Shown here: piece by piece, positions 1 through 6,657 of the stretch
How the letters are laid out: each line of letters begins with the position of its first letter
Numbering within the stretch: position 1 is the first letter of the stretch
From: Candidatus Poseidoniaceae archaeon
Lineage (GTDB): Archaea; Thermoplasmatota; Poseidoniia; Poseidoniales; Poseidoniaceae
Direction of reading: 5' to 3'
Length of the DNA stretch: 12,995 nt
NCBI GenBank assembly: GCA_013329865.1
Contig: DUJJ01000094.1
Span: 1-12,995 of the forward strand
The notes under the pieces: generated by a model
The model's database searches: none
What the model was told of the DNA's origin: nothing
The model's input: only the letters and a program-made list of their open reading frames with translations
Translations under genes and position numbers: made by a program

Positions 1-1191
1 AATGATTTGACTAGAATTTCTGATGTAGGAACTGTCAATGTTGCACGGTTTGATGTGGAATCATACGCTAATGTGCATCATTTAGTATCGCACATAACTG
101 GTAAATTATCAGTTGAATACACAAGTAATGATGCACTTGATGCTATTTTTCCCGGAGGTAGCATAACAGGATGTCCGAGAACCATGGTAAGCGCGGCGAT
201 TGATCAAATCGAAGCCACCAATAGGTCATTTTGGACCGGTTCAGTTGGTTGGTTCGATCCGTTTACCAATGACTGTTCATGGAATATTTTGATTCGCACC
301 TTAGAAGCTCATAAACGCGGTAGGTCTTGGTCTGGAGTTGTTGGAGCAGGTGGTGGTATCACCATCCGTTCCTTACCAGAGATGGAAGTTGCTGAAGCTG
401 TATGGAAGTCGCAGGCGATTCGAAAAGCCTGCGGTTGGCTTGAGCCTGAGTTTAATCTAACCAACAGTGGAGCCCTCGATGTGACAAAATTACCAATAGA
501 AAATCAGTTTAATTTCTCCCATTGTGGTGGCATAAAGACAGTCACTGACCCTGAGAAGGATAGGGGAATTGCCAATAGTGTGTTGATTATTGACAACCTT
601 GATTCTTTTACTCTAAATATCGCAAATGTGGTAGCAGGACTCGGTTATGAGGTGTGCATAGTTAATGGTAGGGATAAAATCTCTGAGCATTATGCAATAG
701 CTGCAAACCTAACTAAGTTGCTAAACAATAAATCTCCGTCTCACATTATATTAGGTCCCGGGCCGGGTGTTCCTGAAGATTCGAAATTAACAATGGCTAT
801 CGCGAAATTAGCGCTAACAGGAGAGTTGAATATTCCACTACTTGGTATCTGTTTAGGTCATCAGGCGATTGGTATCACGGACGGTTATGATTTGATTCAA
901 GACCCTAATGGAGCAATCCACGGTACGCCAGTTGCCTGCCAGAGTGATGGTTCTGGGCTATTTCGCGGGGACAACATGAATCGATTATATGTCAGGTATA
1001 ATTCTCTAGTAATAGCCGGTAAAGGGTCCGGGCAATTTTCAACGAATAGTGTTGATGAGCATGGGTCAATCATGGGATTGCGGCATAAATCTCAGCCAAT
1101 TCATAGCGTCCAATTCCACCCCGAATCCATTGGTTCAAAGAATGGAATTGAAATAATTAAAGCATTTTTGACCCTAAAATCGGATGCTTGA
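1..1191 (+). CDS. Fused chorismate-binding synthase / glutamine amidotransferase (PabB-PabA or TrpE-TrpG type), 5' end cut by window
   Basis: This is the C-terminal 396 codons of a bifunctional enzyme. The reading frame is open from base 1 and the first residues (NDLTRISDVGTV) match the conserved RNDL-R-S motif of chorismate-binding enzymes, so roughly the first 300 residues lie outside the window. The synthase part continues with GGSITGCPR, TGSVGWFDP and ILIRTL. After a linker of about 45 residues comes a class I glutamine amidotransferase: IDNLDSFTLN start, oxyanion loop GPGPG, nucleophile elbow LGICLGHQ (Cys at 850-852) and the HPES His-Glu pair near the C-terminus. The amidotransferase supplies ammonia to aminate chorismate, giving aminodeoxychorismate (folate or related) or anthranilate (tryptophan). 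GGSITG is closer to PabB than to typical TrpE (GTVSGAPK), but substrate cannot be settled from this half. One oddity is that the usual Lys of the G-A/C-P-K motif is Arg. Family is certain; the PabBA versus TrpEG choice is open. Confidence 0.88.
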   Translation, partial: NDLTRISDVGTVNVARFDVESYANVHHLVSHITGKLSVEYTSNDALDAIFPGGSITGCPRTMVSAAIDQIEATNRSFWTGSVGWFDPFTNDCSWNILIRTLEAHKRGRSWSGVVGAGGGITIRSLPEMEVAEAVWKSQAIRKACGWLEPEFNLTNSGALDVTKLPIENQFNFSHCGGIKTVTDPEKDRGIANSVLIIDNLDSFTLNIANVVAGLGYEVCIVNGRDKISEHYAIAANLTKLLNNKSPSHIILGPGPGVPEDSKLTMAIAKLALTGELNIPLLGICLGHQAIGITDGYDLIQDPNGAIHGTPVACQSDGSGLFRGDNMNRLYVRYNSLVIAGKGSGQFSTNSVDEHGSIMGLRHKSQPIHSVQFHPESIGSKNGIEIIKAFLTLKSDA

Positions 1192-1228
1192 AGAATCAAG
1201 ACAATCTAGGTCTACACGAGGGGAGTTA

Positions 1229-1615
1229 ATGCCAACTTGTAGGTATTGTCTGGGGACCTTTACTCGTGACCAATTTATTCATGGTAACGGACCGCGCGCT
1301 CAAGTTTGCATTCGTTGCGCTGTAGAAATGAAAATTGCTACAGAGGAAGAAATTGATAATCTATACAGCGAAAAATTGCGTAATGCAAGACTATCACTAG
1401 TGGCAAGAAGATATAGTATGTTTCTCTACATTCCCGTACTATGGACGTTCTGGGGCATGTACATCAGTTCTGTCGACCCATGGGGGCTATACTTTCTTCT
1501 CGTTTTAATCGGGCTAACCTTATTTGCCCCAGCTTGGTTCTTCCTTAGAAGTGCACACTTTGCTGGGAACATGGCTAGGCTAACACCTGAATATGAGCGA
1601 CCGAAAGGGCATTAA
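1229..1615 (+). CDS. Small zinc-ribbon protein with two transmembrane helices
   Basis: A protein of 128 residues that I do not recognise as a named family. It opens with a four-cysteine knuckle, CRYC at residues 4-7 and CIRC at about 27-30, that should bind one zinc ion. A charged stretch follows (about 35-60), then two hydrophobic segments at about 65-85 and 87-107 separated by a short turn, and a polar tail. The likely picture is a membrane-anchored protein with a cytoplasmic zinc finger. The frame is open back to an ATG at 1184 overlapping the upstream stop, but I chose 1229 because GAGGGGAG at 1218-1225 makes a purine-rich SD site just before it and the zinc knuckle then begins at once. 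It lies 37 nt after the amidotransferase gene and is probably co-transcribed. Its stop codon directly abuts the stop of the opposing YchF gene. Function unknown. Confidence 0.75.
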   Translation: MPTCRYCLGTFTRDQFIHGNGPRAQVCIRCAVEMKIATEEEIDNLYSEKLRNARLSLVARRYSMFLYIPVLWTFWGMYISSVDPWGLYFLLVLIGLTLFAPAWFFLRSAHFAGNMARLTPEYERPKGH

Positions 1616-2896
1616 TTACCTTGAGTGAATTTTCAAGACGTCCCCATTCATTAGTTCATAGTCCGCACCGACTGCTCGTCTTGTTCTCCCGTCGACACCT
1701 TTGATGAACCCATCTCCGAGATCACTGTGAACCTTGTAAGCCAGTGGTTTAGCAGTTATACCTTGAGGTACTACAAAAGCATCTGGGAGTATCTTGCCGT
1801 CACCATCAGTCCATTGCCCCTCGTCTTGGACTGGATAGACTACTATGTGATTCAATTCTTCAAACAGGACTTCATCGATAACTTTGGCAACTCCGGTTGA
1901 CCCCGCAGCAGTCAATTTCGCCTGCATTTTGTTTAACGCATCTAACTGTTTAGTGGATAGGTTACTGTCATCGGCAATAACAAACTCATTTGAACCGATT
2001 TGATAGTCTATCATGCCCGCTGCCGACGCTCGCCGCAAGCCTAACTCCATATCTGCCATGCAAGCCACTACTATGCCGTTAGCGTTCACTAAATCCAACA
2101 CGCCATCGATAGCAAGATCTGCTTTGTTGGCCGCTATATGAATGGGGAATAATTCACGGCGAAGGTTCTGAGCTAACAATTGCAAAATTTCTCGACTCCA
2201 ATCCCACGGAGGGGTTGAATCATCATACTGATGTTTGAATTGTTCATATCCTCTGGTTACCAATATTAACGACGAGCCCAAACCAGATAATTTGTCATGT
2301 AAAAAGTTCAATATGCCTTTTTCACCTTCTGACTGAACTCTTCGCACACCACGTGACCAGCTGTCTTCCAATAATCCTAATATCCAATTATCAAGCTCCA
2401 AGCTGAGGAAGTCTATTTCTTGCTGAATTGACTGGGCCGCAACGTTAACATCGGTTGCTGGAGATGAGGGGTTGCCTTCAATATCTGTTGTGGCTGCTGC
2501 ATCTACTACTTGGATAAGAGCATCACAATTTGACAAATCAGCAAGGAAGGCATTCCCTCTTCCCTTCCCTTCACTAGCGCCAGGAACTAATCCGGCAACA
2601 TCAACCAAGTAGCATGGCACTAGCCGTTTGAATGCGGTGCAACTACCGGTTCTTGGCTGACAAATACTACCTTTACGTGGGTCGTTTTCATCTATCGGAC
2701 CTAACCTGCCGTCCTTCTGTAATTTTTGTCGCAATTCTTTACAAGGACAATCTAGTCTTGCAGCGATAAACGCCACACCAACGTTCGGTTCGATGGTACA
2801 AAATGGATAGTTCGCAATGTCGACCTTCGCTAAGGTTGCCGAGGCAAAAAACGTCGATTTGCCGACATTAGGTTTACCGACTAGACCAATTTTCAT
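1616..2896 (-). CDS. ychF: YchF/OLA1-type P-loop NTPase, archaeal form
   Basis: A translation-factor-class (TRAFAC) NTPase of 426 residues. Visible motifs are the Walker A loop GKPNVGKST (7-15), the switch region NYPFCTIEPNVG (29-40), the G3 motif DVAGL (99-103), NKAD at 257-260, and a C-terminal TGS domain (about 350-424) rich in V, D and G. The family binds ribosomes and, in OLA1/YchF, prefers ATP. Length and layout suit the archaeal branch, which is longer than bacterial YchF (about 365). Between G2 and G3 sits a cysteine-rich insert (Cys50, 52, 79, 86, 95) that might bind metal or respond to redox; that is inference. Start: a GTG at 2917 overlaps the upstream stop, but ATG 2896 gives the family's usual MKIGLVG N-terminus and has AGGCGAT (2902-2908) five bases before it. 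It is the last gene of the minus-strand operon, 13 nt after the oxidase-like membrane protein. Confidence 0.93.
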   Translation of the reverse strand: MKIGLVGKPNVGKSTFFASATLAKVDIANYPFCTIEPNVGVAFIAARLDCPCKELRQKLQKDGRLGPIDENDPRKGSICQPRTGSCTAFKRLVPCYLVDVAGLVPGASEGKGRGNAFLADLSNCDALIQVVDAAATTDIEGNPSSPATDVNVAAQSIQQEIDFLSLELDNWILGLLEDSWSRGVRRVQSEGEKGILNFLHDKLSGLGSSLILVTRGYEQFKHQYDDSTPPWDWSREILQLLAQNLRRELFPIHIAANKADLAIDGVLDLVNANGIVVACMADMELGLRRASAAGMIDYQIGSNEFVIADDSNLSTKQLDALNKMQAKLTAAGSTGVAKVIDEVLFEELNHIVVYPVQDEGQWTDGDGKILPDAFVVPQGITAKPLAYKVHSDLGDGFIKGVDGRTRRAVGADYELMNGDVLKIHSR

Positions 2897-2909
2897 ACGC
2901 CATCGCCTG

Positions 2910-5108
2910 TCAAGCACTTAAAATCGCGGAGGTTAAGTCACTCTTAGTGCCAGATGTAGATACATCAAGGGATTTGGCAATTTCAATTAGTTCGGCTTTC
3001 TTTAATTTCGCTAGCGAGGCTTTAGTGTAAGTGATTGCTGCTACATCGTCTGTATCCTCATCAACTTCCTCAGATGATGCTTCCTCTGAAGGCGGTTCTT
3101 GTTCTACGGAAGCGTATTTAGCGGCAATCTGCGCAAGTGCAATATCTAATTCTGGAAGGTTGATTTTGCCATCGCTGTCCAAATCTATGGCTGACAGTAG
3201 CCCCTCCAACTCCCATGGAGGATATTCTCCAACATCGCTACTGATCAGTGCTTGTTGGAACTCAAAGCCATCTATGCTCCCCGAGTCATCAAGATCAATT
3301 GATTTGAAAAACTCAAATACGGATTGGTTAGTTTTCTTTAGGTAATCTACCAGCATCACTAGTTGCTTATCCGGGTCTGGTTCAACTACTTCTTCGACTG
3401 CTTGAACTTCTTCTTCGGGGAATTCTGTTATCTCATCGTTGTATAAGGAGGCAGATACAGCAATTACTGTCGAACCTCCCTCATCATCAACAGAGTCGCC
3501 AACAACAAGGGTCGTGTTAATGCCAACGCCTCTACCGATTAGTTGCTGTATGGTCGTAGTCGTGCCCCCAACGAGGGTGTAAGTTTCAACATCGGATTCG
3601 GCTGAAGCAACTTCCTTCAGCTTCTGTGCAGAGGTCCCCGTTCTGATTAGCACAAGAGTTGCTAATACAACTGCAATGGTTACAAGGTAGAACATTGCTG
3701 CAGCCGTAAGGTAAAACCCTGAGGTGGAGGCTACAGCGTCCTCAACACCTGAATCAAGCACTGCCTTTTGGGTAAAATCACCAATCAACATAGTGATGGT
3801 TGCGGCCAATCCCCCAAACATCATGAACCAAGCTGCCATACTGCCCCTTGATGTATCAGCAAGTTTCTTGCCAGCAGCGAGTGGATATGAAGAAAATATC
3901 GCTGATAGCATCATCAAGCCACCAACCGTAAACATGAATCCATCATCAATAGTAGTTGACATAGTCAACATCTTATCGGTTCCTGTAAGTGTGTCCATAC
4001 CGGTAAAGTAACCGCCAACAGCGAAAATTGGTAATAAGAACATGGCTAAGGTTGCCGCAAGTGAACCTGGATTTTTCAATACGTTACCAGAATTGGCTGA
4101 TGCTGTTACTAACAGATTAATCGAGCCGGCGAATAATGGCAACATCGAGAATGTTAGTAGCAGAGCACCCAGATTTTGCAATAGCTCCCCGGCGTTTGCT
4201 TCAGTCATGAAGAACGGTGGCACCGTAACAAATAGCAGAATCATGTTAGCGTTGAGTAGAGAGGCGGACCACACTGGAGCTTTCGCTGAATGAGGAATAA
4301 CGTGATAGGCGAGTGCAAACATAAGCGCTAATGGGACCCACCCATCTAAGACTCGTTCGGACAACCAAACCATCTGCGTGTTGTCGGTAAGTTCTCCTAG
4401 CACATGGTATAGAGAAGCAACCAGGCGAGCAATAATTGCCATTATCAAGAACCAGGCCGTGATAGACGAGGTGCCTTCTCCCCTGACTGAATAGGTTGCT
4501 AGGACATTCATTAGTAGAGCAATGAAGAACAAGCTTGAAACTACATATGTGGTCATTAGCGTTATCAGGTCCCTAATGCTTTGTTCGTCAGGTAAATCGA
4601 CGAACCTGAAGACTATTGGTATTAGAATTAGGCTAAAACTCATTGACGCAGTGTATAGCACCGCAACCATCGAAGCATTCGCCTCACTTGCTAAACGGTT
4701 TTCACCGATTCTAGAGACCGCAACCAAACAACCCCCGACCAGCAAATATGTGAACGCAATCCCCATTACTGAATTAGTGAAATCTGCCAATGCAGAACCA
4801 TCATCATATGACCAACCAATACTAGCGAGGGAATCCAATGCAGTCGGATCATATTTGTGCCATATACCGATGAATCCGCAAATTACTGCCAGCAAAAACC
4901 AGCCAGTGCCATATTTCATCCAAGTGCGGCTACCGCTTCCTGGTTCGTCTTTGAATAGGTCTACTAACCCGACTGGAGCTTTGTTCATCAGAAATAACGC
5001 GAATTGGCGCATGGGTGCGCCCATACTACCAATGCCGTTAGTCACATAATACGAAGCAATGACCAAAATGGCCAATAAAATACCAGAGGCAACGAATACC
5101 GGTTCCAT
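2910..5108 (-). CDS. Heme-copper-oxidase-subunit-I-like membrane protein lacking metal ligands, fused to two EF-hands and a SAP-like domain
   Basis: A 732-residue protein with about 12-13 hydrophobic helices (residues 3-488). Landmarks resemble oxidase subunit I: a helix II-like DFTNSVMGIAF (109-119), YHVIPHSAKAPVW (268-280) after helix VI, VPPFF (296-300) where oxidases have GPHH or GFHH, and YPLAAGKKL (408-416), the YxxPxxxGxxL signature after helix X. Positions expected to hold the six heme/CuB histidines read Phe110, Trp257, Phe299, Phe300, Phe391 and Phe393, so heme binding and oxygen reduction look impossible. After an acidic linker come two perfect EF-hand loops (605-616 and 642-653, Ca2+-ligand D-x-D-x-S/D-G with final Glu), an acidic stretch, and a SAP/HeH-like helix pair (about 693-732). 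Start 5108 was chosen over GTG 5117 because GGGTGA (5114-5119) lies five bases upstream. It follows the 89-aa gene by 13 nt. It could be a structural or regulatory paralog. Gene certain, oxidase ancestry probable. Confidence 0.7.
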   Translation of the reverse strand: MEPVFVASGILLAILVIASYYVTNGIGSMGAPMRQFALFLMNKAPVGLVDLFKDEPGSGSRTWMKYGTGWFLLAVICGFIGIWHKYDPTALDSLASIGWSYDDGSALADFTNSVMGIAFTYLLVGGCLVAVSRIGENRLASEANASMVAVLYTASMSFSLILIPIVFRFVDLPDEQSIRDLITLMTTYVVSSLFFIALLMNVLATYSVRGEGTSSITAWFLIMAIIARLVASLYHVLGELTDNTQMVWLSERVLDGWVPLALMFALAYHVIPHSAKAPVWSASLLNANMILLFVTVPPFFMTEANAGELLQNLGALLLTFSMLPLFAGSINLLVTASANSGNVLKNPGSLAATLAMFLLPIFAVGGYFTGMDTLTGTDKMLTMSTTIDDGFMFTVGGLMMLSAIFSSYPLAAGKKLADTSRGSMAAWFMMFGGLAATITMLIGDFTQKAVLDSGVEDAVASTSGFYLTAAAMFYLVTIAVVLATLVLIRTGTSAQKLKEVASAESDVETYTLVGGTTTTIQQLIGRGVGINTTLVVGDSVDDEGGSTVIAVSASLYNDEITEFPEEEVQAVEEVVEPDPDKQLVMLVDYLKKTNQSVFEFFKSIDLDDSGSIDGFEFQQALISSDVGEYPPWELEGLLSAIDLDSDGKINLPELDIALAQIAAKYASVEQEPPSEEASSEEVDEDTDDVAAITYTKASLAKLKKAELIEIAKSLDVSTSGTKSDLTSAILSA

Positions 5109-5121
5109 ATTTTTCACCCGT

Positions 5122-5391
5122 CTATTCGACGACGACCTCGCCGATTAGCGTCGCTACAATAATGCCAATACCAATCAATAGTCCGATCAAATAATACCAA
5201 ATTCCGCTGCCGCCGAGGTTGCCAATGAGTGGGACTATGTCGCCAAGAATTGGCATTGAGTCCCAGCCGAAAACATTTGCAAATAAAGCGAAGAGGCCGA
5301 ACATTCCAACGAACATCAGGGTAAGTGCTACTCTTCCCATCGATGGTTGTCCCGAGCCAACTGTTACATCTGGCAGTATTGTATTGTTCAT
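5122..5391 (-). CDS. Small two-helix membrane protein, first gene of the oxidase-like operon
   Basis: An 89-residue protein of no family I recognise. It has a polar N-terminus of about 19 residues, a hydrophobic helix (about 20-42, ending with aromatic residues and FGWD), a Gly/Pro-rich loop (43-62), a second helix (about 63-84) and a short acidic tail EVVVE. The GGGTGA SD site at 5398-5403, six bases before ATG, is nearly the same as the one serving the next gene. It is separated by 13 nt from the 732-aa oxidase-like protein, so the two are almost surely co-translated and may form a complex, with this one acting like the tiny helical accessory subunits seen in bacterial oxidases; that analogy is inference. 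The 90-bp gap upstream with two dyads suggests it starts its own transcription unit. A longer reading in another frame across this region looks like a shadow with no membrane pattern. Confidence 0.8.
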   Translation of the reverse strand: MNNTILPDVTVGSGQPSMGRVALTLMFVGMFGLFALFANVFGWDSMPILGDIVPLIGNLGGSGIWYYLIGLLIGIGIIVATLIGEVVVE

Positions 5392-5397
5392 TATGTT

Positions 5398-5403
5398 TCA
5401 CCC
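5398..5403 (-). promoter_or_regulatory. Shine-Dalgarno GGGTGA of the 89-aa gene
   Basis: The minus strand reads GGGTGA six bases before ATG 5391. The same hexamer occurs at 5114-5119, five bases before ATG 5108 of the next gene. Together they fix both starts. Confidence 0.7.
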
Positions 5404-5405
5404 GT

Positions 5406-5424
5406 TTGACCCCGTAGGGGTCAA
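5406..5424. promoter_or_regulatory. Perfect 8-bp dyad in the leader of the oxidase-like operon (operator or hairpin)
   Basis: TTGACCCC and GGGGTCAA flank a 3-nt spacer, forming a perfect inverted repeat 15 nt upstream of ATG 5391 and immediately before its SD. A second short dyad, CCAC-AA-GTGG, lies beside it at 5431-5440. The minus-strand sequence GTTTATCAT near 5445-5453 is a weak TATA-like candidate, which would place the transcription start on the dyad, a typical repressor position. Alternatively the RNA could fold into a tight stem-loop acting on the ribosome site, or end the RaSEA transcript. Sequence symmetry is certain; the role is inferred. Confidence 0.45.
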
Positions 5425-5481
5425 TCCAAGCCACAAGTGGAGTGATGATAAACATTCAGTAGTGTAGAATATGAAATTCGG

Positions 5482-6648
5482 TTATAGAGAGCGAAGATTG
5501 TCAATACGATTGCCGCGTCTAGGTTGTGAAATACCTAATGGTAATGGAAGTGCAGATTCAAGGGCCAACTCTTCGCGCCAGACGGACTGGCATTCGCATG
5601 ACAACCCATCGAATTCTCGTAGATCTCCACTAACGGCGTACCGCTCGATGGCTGCGACTACGAATTTATCACAGGTACCACAATTATGCGCACCTCTAAT
5701 TTTGCCACCAGCGGTTGGATGAACAATCAAACGACATACCTGGTCAGGAGAACCATTCACTCCGCCATCAGGGTAGATATGTGGATGTGCCTGTTTAATC
5801 ATCTCGACAAGCGACCAGAGCCATGGTGGCCGATACTCATTGTGCCTATGTAATCTATCAATTACAGTACCTCGCTGGATGTTCATTGGATTAACGGAAA
5901 TTTCATCGCTGCGCTCTGCAACATCTTTGATCCACCTAACTCCGTGGTCAAGAGCATCTTTTTCAGACATAAATGGTGGTTTAAACATAAGATATGTTTT
6001 AATCCGTAGATTGAATTTTCGTAGATTTTTCACCGCTCGATCCCATGATTTTGTAGTAAAACCCTTATTGATATGGAAGCGTAGAACTTCATCATCATAG
6101 GCTTCTAAACCGATTGCGACGGTAAATGCTGGATTAATTGAGGTTGCCCATGACAATTTATCCTCAGTCAACTGCTCACAGCGACTCTCAACAATCAATT
6201 CTTTGCCCATCTCATGACAATCTCTTAACACTGTTTCTTGAAATTGAATAGGAATTTCACGATCCTCTAATAATGAGCCAGATGTATAGATTTTTACCAT
6301 CGCTTGGTCAGCAAAATTGTCATGCTGCTGTTTCGCTAATTCCCATTGCGAGTGAAGATTTTCATTGGTTACATCGTCTCTTGTATCATTGAAATAACCA
6401 CAGAATGTACAACCACTTGACCACCACCAATGGCACCCTTTAGTCCGCAGGATAACGGTGACTGCACTACAAGGTGTGCCATCTGGAAGTGTTTCAGGCG
6501 TAATGTAAACTGTTGCGGGTTTATTGGCATCCCAAGATTGCTGCTTTTCTTTTGCCCATGGAGTATTTGCTGGAGCTTTCACTAAATGATGGATTTTGGC
6601 TGGTTTAGGATTATTACCGACCAGAGTTAGCGAAACCTTCCTGTCCAT
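5482..6648 (-). CDS. raSEA: Archaeosine synthase radical SAM subunit RaSEA
   Basis: A 388-residue radical SAM enzyme of the COG1244 family (Elp3-like). In Euryarchaeota this protein acts with ArcS: ArcS attaches lysine to preQ0 at tRNA position 15 and RaSEA cleaves the lysine C-N bond to leave archaeosine (G+). The cluster motif is C72-x7-C80-x2-C83 (KGCHWWW...GCTFCGY), with a longer first spacing than canonical CxxxCxxC and an aromatic residue before the third Cys, as expected for this family. Downstream are the SAM-barrel segments YTSGSLLE, ESRCEQL, IGLEAYDDEVL and YLMFKPPF. The C-terminal part carries further cysteines (HNCGTC and SCEC, about 320-355) that may hold a second metal site. ATG 6648 is preceded by AGGCGAT (6653-6659) and lies 9 nt after the decarboxylase stop, so the pair is an operon. 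arcS is not in this window. Confidence 0.88.
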   Translation of the reverse strand: MDRKVSLTLVGNNPKPAKIHHLVKAPANTPWAKEKQQSWDANKPATVYITPETLPDGTPCSAVTVILRTKGCHWWWSSGCTFCGYFNDTRDDVTNENLHSQWELAKQQHDNFADQAMVKIYTSGSLLEDREIPIQFQETVLRDCHEMGKELIVESRCEQLTEDKLSWATSINPAFTVAIGLEAYDDEVLRFHINKGFTTKSWDRAVKNLRKFNLRIKTYLMFKPPFMSEKDALDHGVRWIKDVAERSDEISVNPMNIQRGTVIDRLHRHNEYRPPWLWSLVEMIKQAHPHIYPDGGVNGSPDQVCRLIVHPTAGGKIRGAHNCGTCDKFVVAAIERYAVSGDLREFDGLSCECQSVWREELALESALPLPLGISQPRRGNRIDNLRSL

Positions 6649-6657
6649 AATAATCGC

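Noticed and set aside
248..262. GGTTCGATCC, a classic tRNA T-arm sequence
   Set aside because: It lies within the chorismate-binding coding frame (encoding GWFDP) and no acceptor or anticodon stem surrounds it.
4522..5049. 175-codon plus-strand frame opposite the oxidase-like gene
   Set aside because: It is an antisense shadow with no coherent domain; the minus frame has EF-hands, helices and operon signals.
2910..5108. Functional cbb3/ba3 terminal oxidase subunit I
   Set aside because: No histidine stands at the expected heme or CuB positions, and no CcoO, CcoP or CuA subunit gene is nearby.
5114..5455. 113-codon minus-strand frame overlapping the 89-aa gene
   Set aside because: It shows no domain or membrane pattern and competes with an in-place SD-led membrane protein.
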